Below, piece by piece: positions 12,201 to 24,450 of a stretch of DNA of 64,000 bases. The position numbers and the translations under genes were made by a program. Source of the DNA: Phalacrocorax aristotelis (lineage: Eukaryota; Chordata; Aves; Suliformes; Phalacrocoracidae). The DNA lies in contig NC_134281.1 of NCBI RefSeq assembly GCF_949628215.1, positions 39,850,512 to 39,914,511 of the forward strand, given 5' to 3'. The notes under the pieces were generated by a model. That model made no database searches. It worked only from the letters and a program-made list of their open reading frames with translations, and was not told the DNA's origin. The first letter of the stretch is position 1; every line of letters starts with the position of its first letter.

Positions 12201-15114
12201 GGATTGCAAAGTGTAGATCATTCTGTCCCTCTCCTGGCACATTGTCCTAAGACTGTGACAATCTTTTAGCATGGCCTAGGATCACTTGGAAGTTATGGCC
12301 TCACCAAGCCTGCTCTGGCAATCCCTCTGTTACAGAGGTGCTGCTCTCCCAAGGCAAATGTGCTGAGAATTTTCATGGCTCCATCCATCTTCTCTCTGCT
12401 CAGATATCACATGCTCTGTCAAAGCCCCAAGTAGAGTTTAAGGTTTTCTCTACAATGAAAGTTGCTGATATTGCCTGCCTTTCCCGCCTCACATCATCAG
12501 GCCAGCTTTCAGTTGGCCAGAAAGCTGGTCATGAACTGGAAAGTGCAACCCAGCTCTTTTCCAAGTCACATGCCTGCACTGCACTCAGGAGCAGGGACTG
12601 CAGCATATGCGGAGACAGCAACAAAGTTGGGTCTGCAAAAGCTTGTCCTGGTGCTCGGTGGATGAAGTCTGTGCTGCTCTCGCTTTGCTAACCGCAAGTG
12701 AGCTAACTGTGAGTGCAGATACCTCCTGTATTTGCATTTCAGAGGATGGGCATACACAGCAGCTTGATGCCTTTGAGAGCAGTTACATATCATGAGCTGA
12801 AAGTATTCTGAAGTTGGCTTTTACATACACGGCTGCCTGTGAATAGTCTGTATGTTAGTAGGTGACATGCAAAGTGGAGTCTTTGGATTAGGTATTAATG
12901 CTACATAGGGCATAAGGTCAATAATCTTGACAATGTACTTTGGCCTTGCTTTGTCTTCTTTTTCTCAGGTGTTTGTATTTCCCTAAGGGACCTCTTGTCC
13001 AGGCCGGTTTTTTGCAAGTAAGTGTATGTTTGCATTTTCAGAATGTTAATAGAATAGGTCAGGGACAATTGGTTTCATTAGACTACTGTATCTGAACAGC
13101 TACTTGATGCCTATTGGACTTACTTTCTTTTTTTCCTGTATTATATTTAGCTGTGACCTTGAATTTTGTTTTCTTTTGTTCATTTGTTCCAGAACAGGAT
13201 TTTTTCTCGCTCCCTAACTTGACAATGACTAGAAATGGAATTTTTTTTTTTCAAACTCATACGTGAGCACAGTACATTTCCTAACAAAATGTTATGAGAG
13301 TATAGCACTGGGCTATCCATCAGAGAATGTTATCCTCTTTCTCATACTGGCTAACTAATATTTACTTCTTCCTTTAGATGGACTGGTCCTTGAACACAAT
13401 TTCCCATTAAATAGGGTTGCCCTAAAAAGCCACAACTGAGAAAGTACAGAGAGTTCCCTTTTCCTTTACTGACTTTGCTTTGTATTTTGTATTCTTTTTA
13501 TTAAGGACTCAGTATTTGCAGAAAGAAGACAGAGTTGCAGAGTCCCAGGCCTCAGCCATGCAACTGGCTGCATATCTGCGCAGTGAAGTCAAGAAATGTA
13601 AGTCTGCTGAGAACTTGAAATAGATTATCATTTCTGGTAGCATGGGGTGGACAGCAGCAGCTGTCACTGCACCAGTGTTCCACATGCCAAGAGGCTGAAA
13701 TGCTTCTTAACACTGTATTGTCACCTTTGGATAGCAGCTATAACATAGGAAATAAAATATTTGCTCAGTGTCCAGCTTCACTCCTCATACTTGCCCTGAA
13801 AGTTGGCTTCTTCTGGACGGCACTCCATGCCTGGCATCTGCTGAAGTCCTACCAGGCTGAGCAGGCTGTGAGAGTTTTCTGCTCCCACCTACCATACATT
13901 GGGTCAGACTTTAGAAATTCAGTCTCCAAACACAGGAGAGCTCAGAGACCATGGTTTGGGCCCAGAGCTCTTGCTGCTCTGCACCCCAACTCCCCAATGT
14001 GAGGGGCAGTTTGCACCCTCCGCTCCCACATCATTTTCCCCCCTGACCTCCCCAAACACCATTCTTCCACTGCAGAGAAAGATGGTTCCCAAAGCTCTGC
14101 ACAGCGTTCCTGACCCAGGGGAATAAATCAATTAGGTATATTTTCTTGATTGAATAAGCTCCAAAATCTTAATTTGAGTGCATGGACTCAGTGCTTGCAT
14201 CAATGATTACGATGGTCTATAAAACTAAGTTCCAGTATTTTATTTCCACTAATGTAAATAAGAAATCATATAAGACATCCTAGAAGACACAGTGAGAGCT
14301 CGACTATAATCTCCCAGTCTAGTCTGCTTAGGAAAATGCAGAGCAGACCCCAGATGTGACTGTATACAACAGTGGTGGTTTTCCTTTGCTCCATGGAGAA
14401 GAGAGTATGTTAACCTGTTGCTGGTCCTTCTTCAGCATTATGGCAGTTAACACTCAGTCTGCTAATATTCAAAGTCTACTTGAACAAGCAAATTCAAGTA
14501 CTGGAAACAATCTGACTGTGGAGGCAAAAGCTCCATAGAGGTTATATTTCCCTGCTAATTTTCTTGCTGCCTGGGAGTCAGTCACCTGTAGCTCAGGTAT
14601 CTCTGCACTGCTTTGCTGTGTACAGTGAAACGCATCCTAAGACTGCAGCCTAAAATTCTAATAAAAATCTTTATCACACTGTCTATATAAATATATACAC
14701 TAATAGTCTTTATTTCTTGGTATTCTAAAGTTTGAGACTCTGATAATTAGCTATATACTCCAGAGGAAACCTCAGTAATTTCAGTCTCCAACTGCAAAGC
14801 ATTTTTGTAACTGAATTTCTTATTTACCTTAACAACCCTTATACTTTTTTCGCTTCTTGGTAAACTAAGCCTGCTATGACCACATATATAAAGACAAAGG
14901 ATATAGTATGATTTTGTAGTCTTTCCCTTCCTAGTGTAGTGCAATAGGTATTGGGAATGTGCTTCACGAACTCCATAAATCCCAGGACATCTGTCACTTG
15001 CCTAAACTAAAGTGAGGAACTTCCTTTGCTACGGGGGTTCAAACACTCAGCAAGAGACACCAATGCCTTGCAGTCTGCATAGATAAAACCAAAGCAAGCA
15101 CAGGTAGGGGCCAG
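6216..15114. other. Intergenic DNA, no gene recognised
   Basis: No coding exon or known repeat is identified. The longest open frames (12,338-12,691 plus, 117 codons; 13,700-14,002 plus, 100 codons; 10,971-11,261 plus, 96 codons) have no recognisable domain and no splice-site framing. Two octamer motifs ATGCAAAT at 11,499 and 11,703 and a small perfect inverted repeat at 11,733-11,760 are the only structured signals noticed. Confidence 0.6.
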
Positions 15115-15185
15115 AAAGATAAAACAGCTTGCCTGAGGCCTGACAGATCAGCACACAGCTGCAAGAGCTGGGGTCCTGCCACCTT
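15115..15185 (-). repeat. Possible degenerate MIR-like SINE core
   Basis: The stretch reads like the antisense of the MIR core: a CTTGCC...AGG block, then CACACAGCTG, then AGAGCTGGGGTCCTGCC, in the same order and roughly the same spacing as the reverse-complemented MIR consensus. The match is weak and from memory. MIR relics do exist in bird genomes at low copy number. It could be chance similarity. Confidence 0.3.
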
Positions 15186-17790
15186 CCGGTGCCCTGGGAA
15201 GCGGCCTACCTTCCCACTTCACAAGCAGACTGGGACCGTGGGTTCAGCCTTTAGCCACTGCTCTTTTGCTCAGAGGGGACAATGTTTAACCTGCTGCTGC
15301 CCAGACAATGCATATAATGTCATGCTAAATACCTGACTTTGAACAAAAATTTGCCTCTGACTTCTAATCCTGCTTTCTGTTTCAAAATTGTGATGACATA
15401 AAGGTCAAAAGACTCAGCTTTTCTACCCAGCAGACTTCTGTTTTCCTTTAGAGATGTAATAGTTCAGCCTTTAAGCTTTCCCCACACCTATATGATTCCA
15501 TCTCCTTTTATAATGTGCATATACTTATGCTCAATAAAAGCAAATCCGATTACTCTTACTCAGCCTACAAGGTACTGCTATTTAGATATACTTAGGAAGA
15601 AAGGAATCATAAAATATTTAATATATCCCACAAAAACTCCAAACACTCTGAAATATACTTAATTTTTTCTCTCAAACAGAAACTCATCGTAAGCAATAAG
15701 AACGTAAAAGTAGCAGCAATAGATAACACAGAGCTGAAAAATTGTTTCTCTGAATATTACAAGAATGTGCCTATGATAAATGATACCTCCCAAGCATTGT
15801 CTCCCCCAGAAAAATGGTATTCCAAATCAAGTTAAGCTACTTCTAAGATTTTTCTTATCCAGACCTTTTCTTTAAACCAGAGCCCCATGAAGATACTGCC
15901 AGTCATGTTCCTATGCATACGGTTTATACTGCAAGATATGGATACTTTGGTGATGCCGGCTATTTTAAGATTCTTCAATAAGAAAGCATAATGGAAATGT
16001 AGTGTCGATAGCTGTTGTTGCTACATTTACATAACGTAAGGAACAGCAGCAGTGCTGTACTTCAGCCTCTCTGCTGGCTTCAGGCACAGCGTTAGCAGTC
16101 CTGGGCATCTGAGTACAAGAGATGAGATGTGAGGTATTTCACAAGAGGATGACATTCACACGCATCCAGACCAACCAGCATAACTATGCCAGCTCAGGGA
16201 TATTCTGCAATTGATTAAATCCAGTAGTGGACCATCAACCACATCAATGTCTGTCAGAGCCGCCACAAAAGTGCTGTGCTCTCACACTGTCTTCACATGA
16301 GTGGAGGCTCATGCTCACAGCTGAGAGTTAGCTACAGGTATTTTTTTTTCTCTGCATATCTTTGACTCAGTAGTAACTGAAGACAGCTGGAGACAGAACT
16401 TGATGAATTCCTGCAGCCCCATGGCACCTGATTATCTGACACGGCACCATCAATGAATCTGCAAAAAGCATCATTTGTCTTCTATCACCATAGCAACCAA
16501 TAATTTTGATTCATGTGCATTCATGTGCGTGTGTGTGTTTGCACCCGTGTTTCCATGGCGAGACTACCGCCTTGTGCAGCAATAGGAAGCGCCCTGCTCT
16601 GATCCCATTCACCCACACTGCCACGCTGAAGCAGCTCGACTGCAGGTTTCTGAGAAACACGGCGCTGTCAGGCTCATGAGAGCTCTTCAGTTCTCCTGCA
16701 TTATTTCACCTGGAACTGAGGAGTCATCTGACATTTTACTAATCTTTGGGGCGTGGTGCAAAAGATACGGAGCAGGGTCAGCAGAAAGTTGAGACTCTTC
16801 TTTGGTGCAAAGACAAGTCCAGGAGAAAAAAAAAATGCATAAATCTCAGGATAAAGAAAAAATAATTCTAAAAAGATCAGACAATTCCTCCTCCTTCTTT
16901 CTTTCCTTTTCTTGCTCCATAAATCATTTTATTTACGTAATGGAGAACAATAAAGCAAGCCAGATTTAGAAAACATTTTTCCTGTCAAAGAGTAGAATGA
17001 TTGATGCTGTGCAAAAACAGTATCTAAGTAAAAAAAATCTTTCAGGGATGATTTACTGAAATCCACTGAAAGATTGGATTTGGAGGCTGAAAAATACCAA
17101 CTATTCAGACTAATTAATTAAATATTTGGGAACAGCCTTGAAGAGTTAGAACTGAACAGAAGAAAAAAAATAGCATAAGACTGTCTTTAATTTAGACGCA
17201 CTCTCCATATTATAAATAGAAATGATATAAGAATAACAATGTAGCCCAAATATCTCAAGACAGAACAGAAGCCTTCAACTTAAACAGTGGAACTCTTATC
17301 AGGCTGCCTTGGCATTTGTGTGACAATGTATTAGCACAGCACCAGAATAATAATTCTTTGCTGATTGTAAGCAAACCATTTTTCTAAGTCTTGTGTTCCA
17401 TTCTCTTTTTAAGATAAAGCCATGGTGAAGTACCATACAATGAACATGTATTGCATGAAGTGTCTAATAGAATTTGGATTCATAGAGTGTCTTTCATTCT
17501 CGGATTGTCCCCAAGTACATTGCTTTAATGCAATAAGTCAGAAAACGGTGGTGCTGTGAGCATGTAAGCAAGCATCAACTGTCATTACGTACCAGCTACA
17601 GCTCACACAGAGCATTGAGTATCTTTTTAAAACTGAATAAATAGCAGCTTTGGAGCTGGCACTGGAAAAGTCCTTGCAAGTTGATATTTCCATATAAAGA
17701 ATCAATTCTGTAGACAGTTACTCCCTGAGTCAGTGTTAACTGTGTAGGCAAGAATAGGCAGTGTTAGATCCTGGGACTGGCACATCCCAT
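15186..17790. other. Intergenic DNA with possible conserved non-coding element
   Basis: No gene or known repeat is recognised. The block at about 16,440-16,790 is more complex in composition. It holds a CATAGCAACC motif resembling an RFX half-site next to AATAATTTTGATT, and a CATGTGCATTCATGTGCGTG stretch. It looks more like constrained regulatory sequence than the AT-rich flanks, but this rests on composition and motifs only. Confidence 0.4.
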
Positions 17791-18354
17791 TGTCCTGGTT
17801 TGAGCTGGGATAGAGTTAAAGTTCCCTCCAGTAGCTGTTATAGTGCTGTGTTTTGGATTTAGTATGAGAATAATGTTGATAACACACTGATGTTGCTGAG
17901 CAGTGCTTACACTAGTCAAAGATTTTTCCAGCTTCCCGTGCTGGGAGGGGGCACAGCCAGGACAGCTGACACAACTGGCCAAAGGGATATTCCACACCCT
18001 ATGATGTCGTGCTCAGTATATTAACTGGGGGGAGTTGGCCGGGGGGGGCAGCGATCGCAGCTCAGGGACTGGTGGTGTCAGTCAGTTTGGTGGTGAGCGG
18101 TTGCATCACTTGCGTTTTTTTCCCTGGGTTTTGTTTCATTCTCTGGTTGTTTTCCTTTTCACTACAATATTATTATTACTATTGCTATTGCTATTACTAT
18201 TACTATTTTATTTTAGTTATTAAACTGTTCTTATCTCAAGCCACAAGTTTTCTTACTTTTGCCCTTCCGATTTTCTCCCCCATCCCACTGGGGTGGGGGG
18301 AGTGAGCAACTGGCTGGGTGGTGCTTAGTTGCTGACTGGGGCTAAACTACGACA
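17791..18354 (+). mobile_element. Solo LTR, avian endogenous retrovirus (TGTCCTGGTTT family)
   Basis: A 564-bp element starts TGTCCTGGTTTGAGC and ends GGGGCTAAACTACGACA, giving the TG...CA termini of a retroviral LTR. It aligns end to end with the reverse complement of the element at 41,050-41,623, sharing blocks such as ACACTGATGTTGCTGAGC. ATTAAA near 18,217 is a possible polyadenylation signal, and a short TATTAC-type microsatellite lies at about 18,164-18,216. No internal retroviral sequence adjoins it, so it is a solo LTR left by LTR-LTR recombination. The 5-bp flanks differ (CCCAT left, GAAGG right), so no target duplication is visible. Compared with the second copy it lacks about 27 bp after CAGCTTCCC. 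Open frames inside it are non-coding. Confidence 0.88.
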
Positions 18355-19739
18355 GAAGGACCAGGCTGGGTTCTGAGCTGTCGTCTGCTGGAGGACTGGA
18401 ATGTAAATCTGAGCTTTGCCTTTAAACAATTTGTTCAACTACTTTCATGTCAGCTTTTGCTGTACCAGTGTAGGGTCTTCCTTCACTTGGTCTGTCTTTG
18501 AATCCAGAGCTCACCTGAGGTCCACTGAAACCCTCAGCTTAAGGATTTCTTCCATCAGGATACAAATGATGGAGGAGGGAGTGGGTAGCAGCAGTCAGCT
18601 ATGTAATGAGGGACAAACCTATGAAATGCCTTCTTCTGGCTTCTCTCTTCATCAGGAATTTCTGCATATATTTGTTACATCCTTCACCCTGCCACCTGAG
18701 CAAGTTGTATCACATTGGTTTAAATGTGATAAAGTAAATCCTGAACATAATTAGATTGACTGTTGCTACTGTGATGGAGTGGAGGCTTTCCTTAAAAAAA
18801 AAAAAGGGAGAGTGAGATTTTTATTTTAAATGCCAAGTCTTGTGCTCAAAGGTCTATAACTCAGGCACTCTCTGGCAGCATGGGCAAAAGCTACAGAGGA
18901 ACAGAGGTGGAAAGGCTGTCTAGATGCTGCACAACTTCTGGCAGGGCAAGAGCTGTCCCCTCACTCAGCTGGGCAAAGGGGAGAGGCAGTTTTGCTTTTC
19001 CTGAGAACTGGTACTAATGCTTATTAAGTTGAGATATTTGTCCTTGGCCAGTTGAAGTATAGATGAAAAATCCTGCCTTACCACTTTGCTGTGAATATTT
19101 TGGGAGTTGCCTAGCCAGAAATGTTTTTTTCTTTTTCTTGCTCAGATTTGAAGCCTTGGCAACACACAAACACTGCATTTATTCAAAGCCTTTCCATAGA
19201 TCTTGCCTAGCTGAAAACATGTTTCATGGATTAAAACACAAACTAATTCAAAGTTGCCAGCTCTCTATTTGTTGTGACCCAAATCATTCTGTGATGCTCC
19301 CACTGCAAAAGTTCACACAGATCAGCACACTTCCAGCAGGAACAATGCAAGCACGCCTGTTCAGCATGTTGCTGCACGCTTTTTGCATTAAACTCCATCT
19401 GTCCATACTTTGAATCGTCTGTCTGTGATCTTCGCACATTTCCTGCTTTGAATCCAGCCTCAGAGGTGGCGGCAACTCTGTTGTGCCGTACGCAGAACAC
19501 AGCAGAATAATTTCAGAAAAGTCTGGGTGAGTTGCAGGGTGGTGAAGTAAAATATTGTAAACATGTTTTCCATTTTTCTCTGTTGTAAATCATCACATTG
19601 AATTATATTTCTATTTGGAGTGAGTTCTTCAAGATACTCAGCTATGCCTCATGCTGGTGAGAAAAAAAAGCATGAGATGTGATCAAATGCACTGCTGTTC
19701 GTGAGGAACACCAGAAAGCACTCACAAAACTGAGGGGGG
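18355..19739. other. Intergenic DNA, no gene recognised
   Basis: Nothing identifiable as a gene or repeat was found. An A11 run lies near 18,794. Open frames at 18,416-18,754 (112 codons) and 19,063-19,413 (116 codons) have no recognisable domain; the second is overlapped by open frames on the opposite strand. Confidence 0.5.
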
Positions 19740-20645
19740 CAAAAAGATGGTAGATAACCTTCAGTGTACATAAATGTAAGGTAAGGGATATGAAGAAGAA
19801 AACTCTGGACATGGTGACAGGACGGTGCTGAGCTCAGAACTGGCAGTTACAATTAGGAACGAAACCTACAGACATCTCTGACGGTTCTCTGAAATCACTG
19901 CCTGGCAACATCAGACAAAAAAGCCAACAAAATGTTGAATGTCATCAGAACAGCTGTGGCGAACAGTGCAAATGCATCCTTTGCCATTATATGCGGTCTT
20001 GGTGAACCCAGTTCTCGCACACTACGTGTAGTGCTGGTCTCTGCATTTTAAGGATGTAGCAGTCTTTGGGAAGGCATAAAGAAGGGCACCAGAAAACAGC
20101 AGAGTAGAACAGCTGCCTTATGAGGGGACTAAAAGGCTGGAGCTCTTAGTCTGCCTCAGGAAAAGGCAGAAGGAGGATGGAACTGAGCTTTACAAAACCT
20201 GGAAGGCAGTGAATAAACTGAACATGGAGCTGTTATTCAGTCACACATGAGGACTCAGAAGCAGACAGTGGTACTAGGAGGAGGTTGATTTAAAATAGAT
20301 AAAAGACCATTTTTCTTCATGCAGCAGGTCATGAACCTCTGGAACCTGGTGCCACAGGAGACTGAAGGCAAACAGAGTCAGTGGACTCTGAAAATGATTA
20401 GACAAATTTGTGAACAGCAGGTCAATGGCTACTAAAGATATTACGAAGGGATTTAACTTCTAACATTCCTAATACAACTCTTCTATATGCTGGGGGAGTA
20501 CAAGGCAAAAGGGCAGCAAAAATTGGTAAGACTCTTATGTTCTTGAATAGCAGTGGCTATTGCCACTGCAATAGACAATATTCTTGGCTAGACAGACCAT
20601 TAATCTGACCCAGTAAGGCTTTTCCAATGGTGTTACATTCTTATG
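19740..20645 (+). repeat. CR1 LINE 3' fragment, old subfamily
   Basis: This is about 0.9 kb of diverged CR1 in sense orientation. Recognisable blocks in CR1 order are TTCAGTGTACATAAATGTAAGG; GAGGGGACTAAAAGGCTGGAG near 20,125; CATGAACCTCTGGAACCTGGTGCC near 20,330; and a 3' end with GGCTAGACAGACC, TCTGACCCAGTAAGGC and a terminal ATTCTTATG. That tail is the form seen in older CR1 subfamilies rather than the ATTCTATGA form. All frames are broken, so it is non-functional. The 5' boundary is approximate. Confidence 0.78.
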
Positions 20646-22082
20646 TGATTGCTTAAGGATTGGCTGATCTTAAATTTTAAATGTGGGTCCATTATACCCA
20701 ACCCCAGACACAGTAGCCTAGGTAAGGATAAATCATCTGCCACAAGCACCTATTTCTCTTCACTGACTACAATGGTAGTTTAGACTAGACAAGCAGCTTT
20801 CAGATGGCTAAAGTTAAATGAGAGATATCCTACTAAGTGCACTCGTTCCAATGTATCTGAACCCATGAATCAGTCCCATAAGAACATTAGATTAGCTCCC
20901 AAATTGTCCCATACTTTTCCCAGCCATAACCTTCACCTCTTCTCATCACCCAACATGCTAAATCTCCTGTGCCAGGTTCTCTGTGCCTCTCACATCAGGT
21001 GAGTTTACTTGCAGGAATGAGGTCAGACAGCTCCATGCCTTACTGTCTACAGCTTACTGCACATCTACCATGATGTCACCCTTGCAGCTCTGCCTCTTGC
21101 ATTTCACCCTAGCTAACCTATACATTGTCAGTAAACTTAAATTGTTCAAAAGCTCCACAACTTGACTAGAGAAATTTTAGATAACCACAAACTAAAAAAG
21201 TTTGAAAAGTTGCTTTTTGTCACTGGTTAGGTAAAAAGGGATGGGACAGTAGGAGCACCGCACTGCACAATTTTAAATCAATTATTGTTGACTTTGAGCT
21301 TTGGGTAATGTATAGACTGTCCTTTCCAGGCTGCAAAAGGAAATGTGACATGTTCCACACAGCAAGATGAGAAGAGGATTTTTGAGTTATTCCCCATTTG
21401 GCATAGAAGGTCACAACATGAGTAAAATTACAAGCTGCTGTTCTGAAGCATTCACTGCAATGGAACATGATAACCTTATTAGAAAAATCCGGTAGTCTCC
21501 TATTAAAAGGTGAAATAAAGGAGGGTATTCACTGTTAACTGCCATGTATTTTTGAGCTTGTTATTGATTTTTTTGGTAGGAGTTTCTAAAAGCTATAGGA
21601 ACTATAGCTTAGATTTCCTTAAAGGGAATGAGGTATTTACAGGCATAATCAAAACTGTAATTTTCTGAGTGTCCATACCTCCTTATGTTCACTTTATATA
21701 ATTCAGAGAGTTCTGTCAGAAAGAAAAGCAAGATGGAAAGGAACAGCTGAAGTTGATATGGGACTGAATGCACATTATTACTCAGCATTTCTATATGCAA
21801 AATGCATGCTGTAAACGGCTTCTAATGACAGCTAATGAACCAGGTTGAGAGAGGTAACACAAACAGTAAACAATGTTGTTATAGCAATTTAAAAATGCAT
21901 TTTATTAAATATTAAAAGCTGCTGTTTACTGATAACATTATTATGAAGTGAGTTGGACGGTAAATTCACAGTTTAGTTTGCAGCTAAGTAGGTATCTTCT
22001 AAGGATCTTCCTGGGCATTCCAGAAAACATAGGAGTGTGGATTTTCTTCAGAAAAACTCTTTTCTCATCCTACGTTAGCCTT
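20646..22082. other. Intergenic DNA, no gene recognised
   Basis: No gene or repeat was identified. Short open frames on both strands lack recognisable features. Confidence 0.5.
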
Positions 22083-22200
22083 AGAATCACAGAATCATGG
22101 AATGGATTGGAAGGGACCTCTAAAGATCATCTAGTCCAACCCTCCTGCCAAGGGCAGGGACATCTTTCACTAGAGCATCCTTTACTGTCCATCCTGGACA
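22083..22200 (-). repeat. CR1 LINE 3' end fragment
   Basis: It begins AGAATCACAGAATCATGG, the reverse complement of the CR1 terminal ATTCTATGA-type repeat. The usual antisense blocks follow: TTGGAAGGGACCTCTAAAG, ATCATCTAGTCCAACCCTCC and CAAGGGCAGGGACATC. The element therefore runs on the minus strand with its 3' end at the left, and is 5'-truncated after about 115 bp, which is typical of CR1 insertions. Confidence 0.88.
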
Positions 22201-24257
22201 ACTATAAATATACAAATTCAAATTCCATTGCAATTTATGCTCCATGCGATTCTCCCAGATGTCTCTGACTGCATGATACAAATCTGAAACTGCTGAGCAG
22301 TAACTTTGGTTTCTTTACAGCAGGGTATTAGGAACCAACAGACCTGGAAGTCACTGCCTTGAGAGCAAGAGAGTGAACAGAGATGCTCAGGCTCACCTTG
22401 CTCTGCATATTACTTTAAGATATTTAGAAGAATATGCTCCAGAAGTGTTATGTACTATTAATTCTATGAGACCTTCCTTGCTCTGGCCCCTATGAACTGT
22501 GTTCATCCACTAGACCTGCTCATCTAGCACATCAGGTTTTGTATTGTACTTTTACCTTTAGTTGCCCAGGAAAGGGGTTTTCCTCATTACAAAATGGTCA
22601 CTTAGAAGAAGACCACACTACTTCACATGTGAGGAAGAACTACTCTTTAACAAGCCCGTCTCTTTTGTGGAAAGGCGCATTAGTGAGCTCCACACTAACA
22701 GCAGCTCCCATGCATACACCATGTGAGCACCAATGATCCCCTCCTGCTGCTGGTGACGTGGAGCTGTACCCCCACAGAGTACGAGTGAGCAGAGAGTCAC
22801 TCATGGCACGTTCTTGGCAGCTGCAGGGCCCCGGCGACCAGCTTTGGCATACATTGTGCTTTTGCAGCAGCAACTTTTGGGTCCCTGCCTTAGGTCTTGG
22901 CCAGGCTGCAGGTACAGAACTGCCTGTTGGCTTGACACAGGGCCAGTCTGTTGATGCTGCACCTCTAGACACCATTTGTCACTCAATTCACCTTGGACTG
23001 CAAGATTTTTTTTCCTCCTTAGCGTGTGTTTTAGAATAGGATTATGTACTCTTTTTCCACAAGATTTATATGCGATCTCTATCTCTTCTAGGTAAAAAGA
23101 AATGGCCGCACTTTACCTATATTAGCCTGATGTGGATATTAATCTCTGGAAGTATCCACACAGAGTCTGTCACCTCCAGGTATCTACTGTTAATAGACAG
23201 ACCATTGAATTGTAAGCAGCTAAAATCAAAATACAGTGAAAATAATCCTTTTTTCCCTTCTCATTCATTCATTTTCTCCCCAAGCTCAGAATTTTGTAAG
23301 GCATATTGTGTCACGCCTTTGAGGACCTTTTTTGTTTCTTACAGGTCTCCAATTTTCATACTTGTATCTTCTGAATTCTGTGAGAATGAAGCTTGAAATA
23401 TAAAGATTTATTAAAGGTAGGATTTATAATTTTTAAACTAAGACCCAGTTTCTTGGGGATAAATGACCTTTAACTTAAATAATTTGTCAGGCTACATTTG
23501 AAGAACATACAAACATTTTCCAGAAAGCTATTCTTATGTACAACTGCCTTCCCTAGTAGAGGTCTTTGGATTTTGTTGAAACACATTCATATTTCATTGC
23601 CACAGATGCCCAGGCAGCTGTGCAGAAATCCATCAGTGGTTGAAGCTGTTGAAACACAACTGACAATCAGTCTGCTGGGAAAATAAAATAAAAAGAGCTA
23701 ATCCTGGAATAAAGGATATGCAGATGATTTCCATTTTAATGAAAAAATACAGATGAAATGAAACAACAAAAATATAATACATAGCAAAGAAAATTAATCA
23801 ACGTTCTGAAACATCTTTTCAGAAGTCCAAAGCAGCGGATTTAGTCTAGGAAATGGATTTACAACTGATTACTTGCTCTTCAGAGATGTTTCATCTGGTG
23901 AGAGGAGGACTTCTGTCTCCATGACCGGACAGAAGTTTTCATTCTCCAGCAGTCATCTGGGTTGGCGACTGATATTGCCTTAGCCTGAAAGGATAAATTC
24001 CAAACTTTTCCTCTAGCTGCAATGATACTCATGAGTATCCAAATGGAAAGAGAGGTTGGATTTAAAATAGAATATAAGTCCCAAAGATCCAAGATGGACT
24101 AATCTGTTGATATATCGATTGATCACGGATTGGGAATTTTGCATATTGGAAGTTTGTTCATAGTAATTCTGACTTGATTTGCTGAAAACAGCTTGAGCAG
24201 GAATGGTACCCTCTCAGTTCTCCCCAACATTACACTGTGCATCTCTCTTGGATGGAA
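22201..24257. other. Intergenic DNA, no gene recognised
   Basis: Overlapping open frames on both strands lie at about 22,540-23,040 (up to 111 codons, minus). The frames on each strand contradict one another and none shows a recognisable domain. Nothing else was identified. Confidence 0.5.
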
Positions 24258-24450
24258 ACACAATCACAGGAGGATCGGGGTGGGCAGGGACCTCTGGAGA
24301 TCATCTGGTCCAATCCCTGCTCAGTCTGCCCAGCACTGCCTCCAGTCGGGCTCGAGTATCTCCAATGATGCAGACCTTACAGCTGATTTGGGCATCGCTT
24401 TCCAGTGTCTGATTACCCTCATAGTAAAAAAGTATTTTCTAAAGTTTAAG
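24258..24450 (-). repeat. CR1 LINE 3' fragment
   Basis: Antisense CR1 blocks are present in order: AATCACAGGAGG (degenerate terminal repeat), GGGCAGGGACCTCTGGAGATC, ATCTGGTCCAATCCCTGCTC, a TCTCCAATGATGCAGAC block, TTTCCAGTGTCTGATTACCC and AGTAAAAAAGTATTTTCT. The last three correspond to the usual 'AGTGCTCTGTCACCCTCACAGTAAAGAAGT' zone of CR1. It is a minus-strand, 5'-truncated, diverged copy. Confidence 0.85.

Noticed and set aside
18009-18305. 98-codon plus-strand open frame
   Set aside because: Lies wholly inside the solo LTR and includes a microsatellite-encoded tyrosine run.
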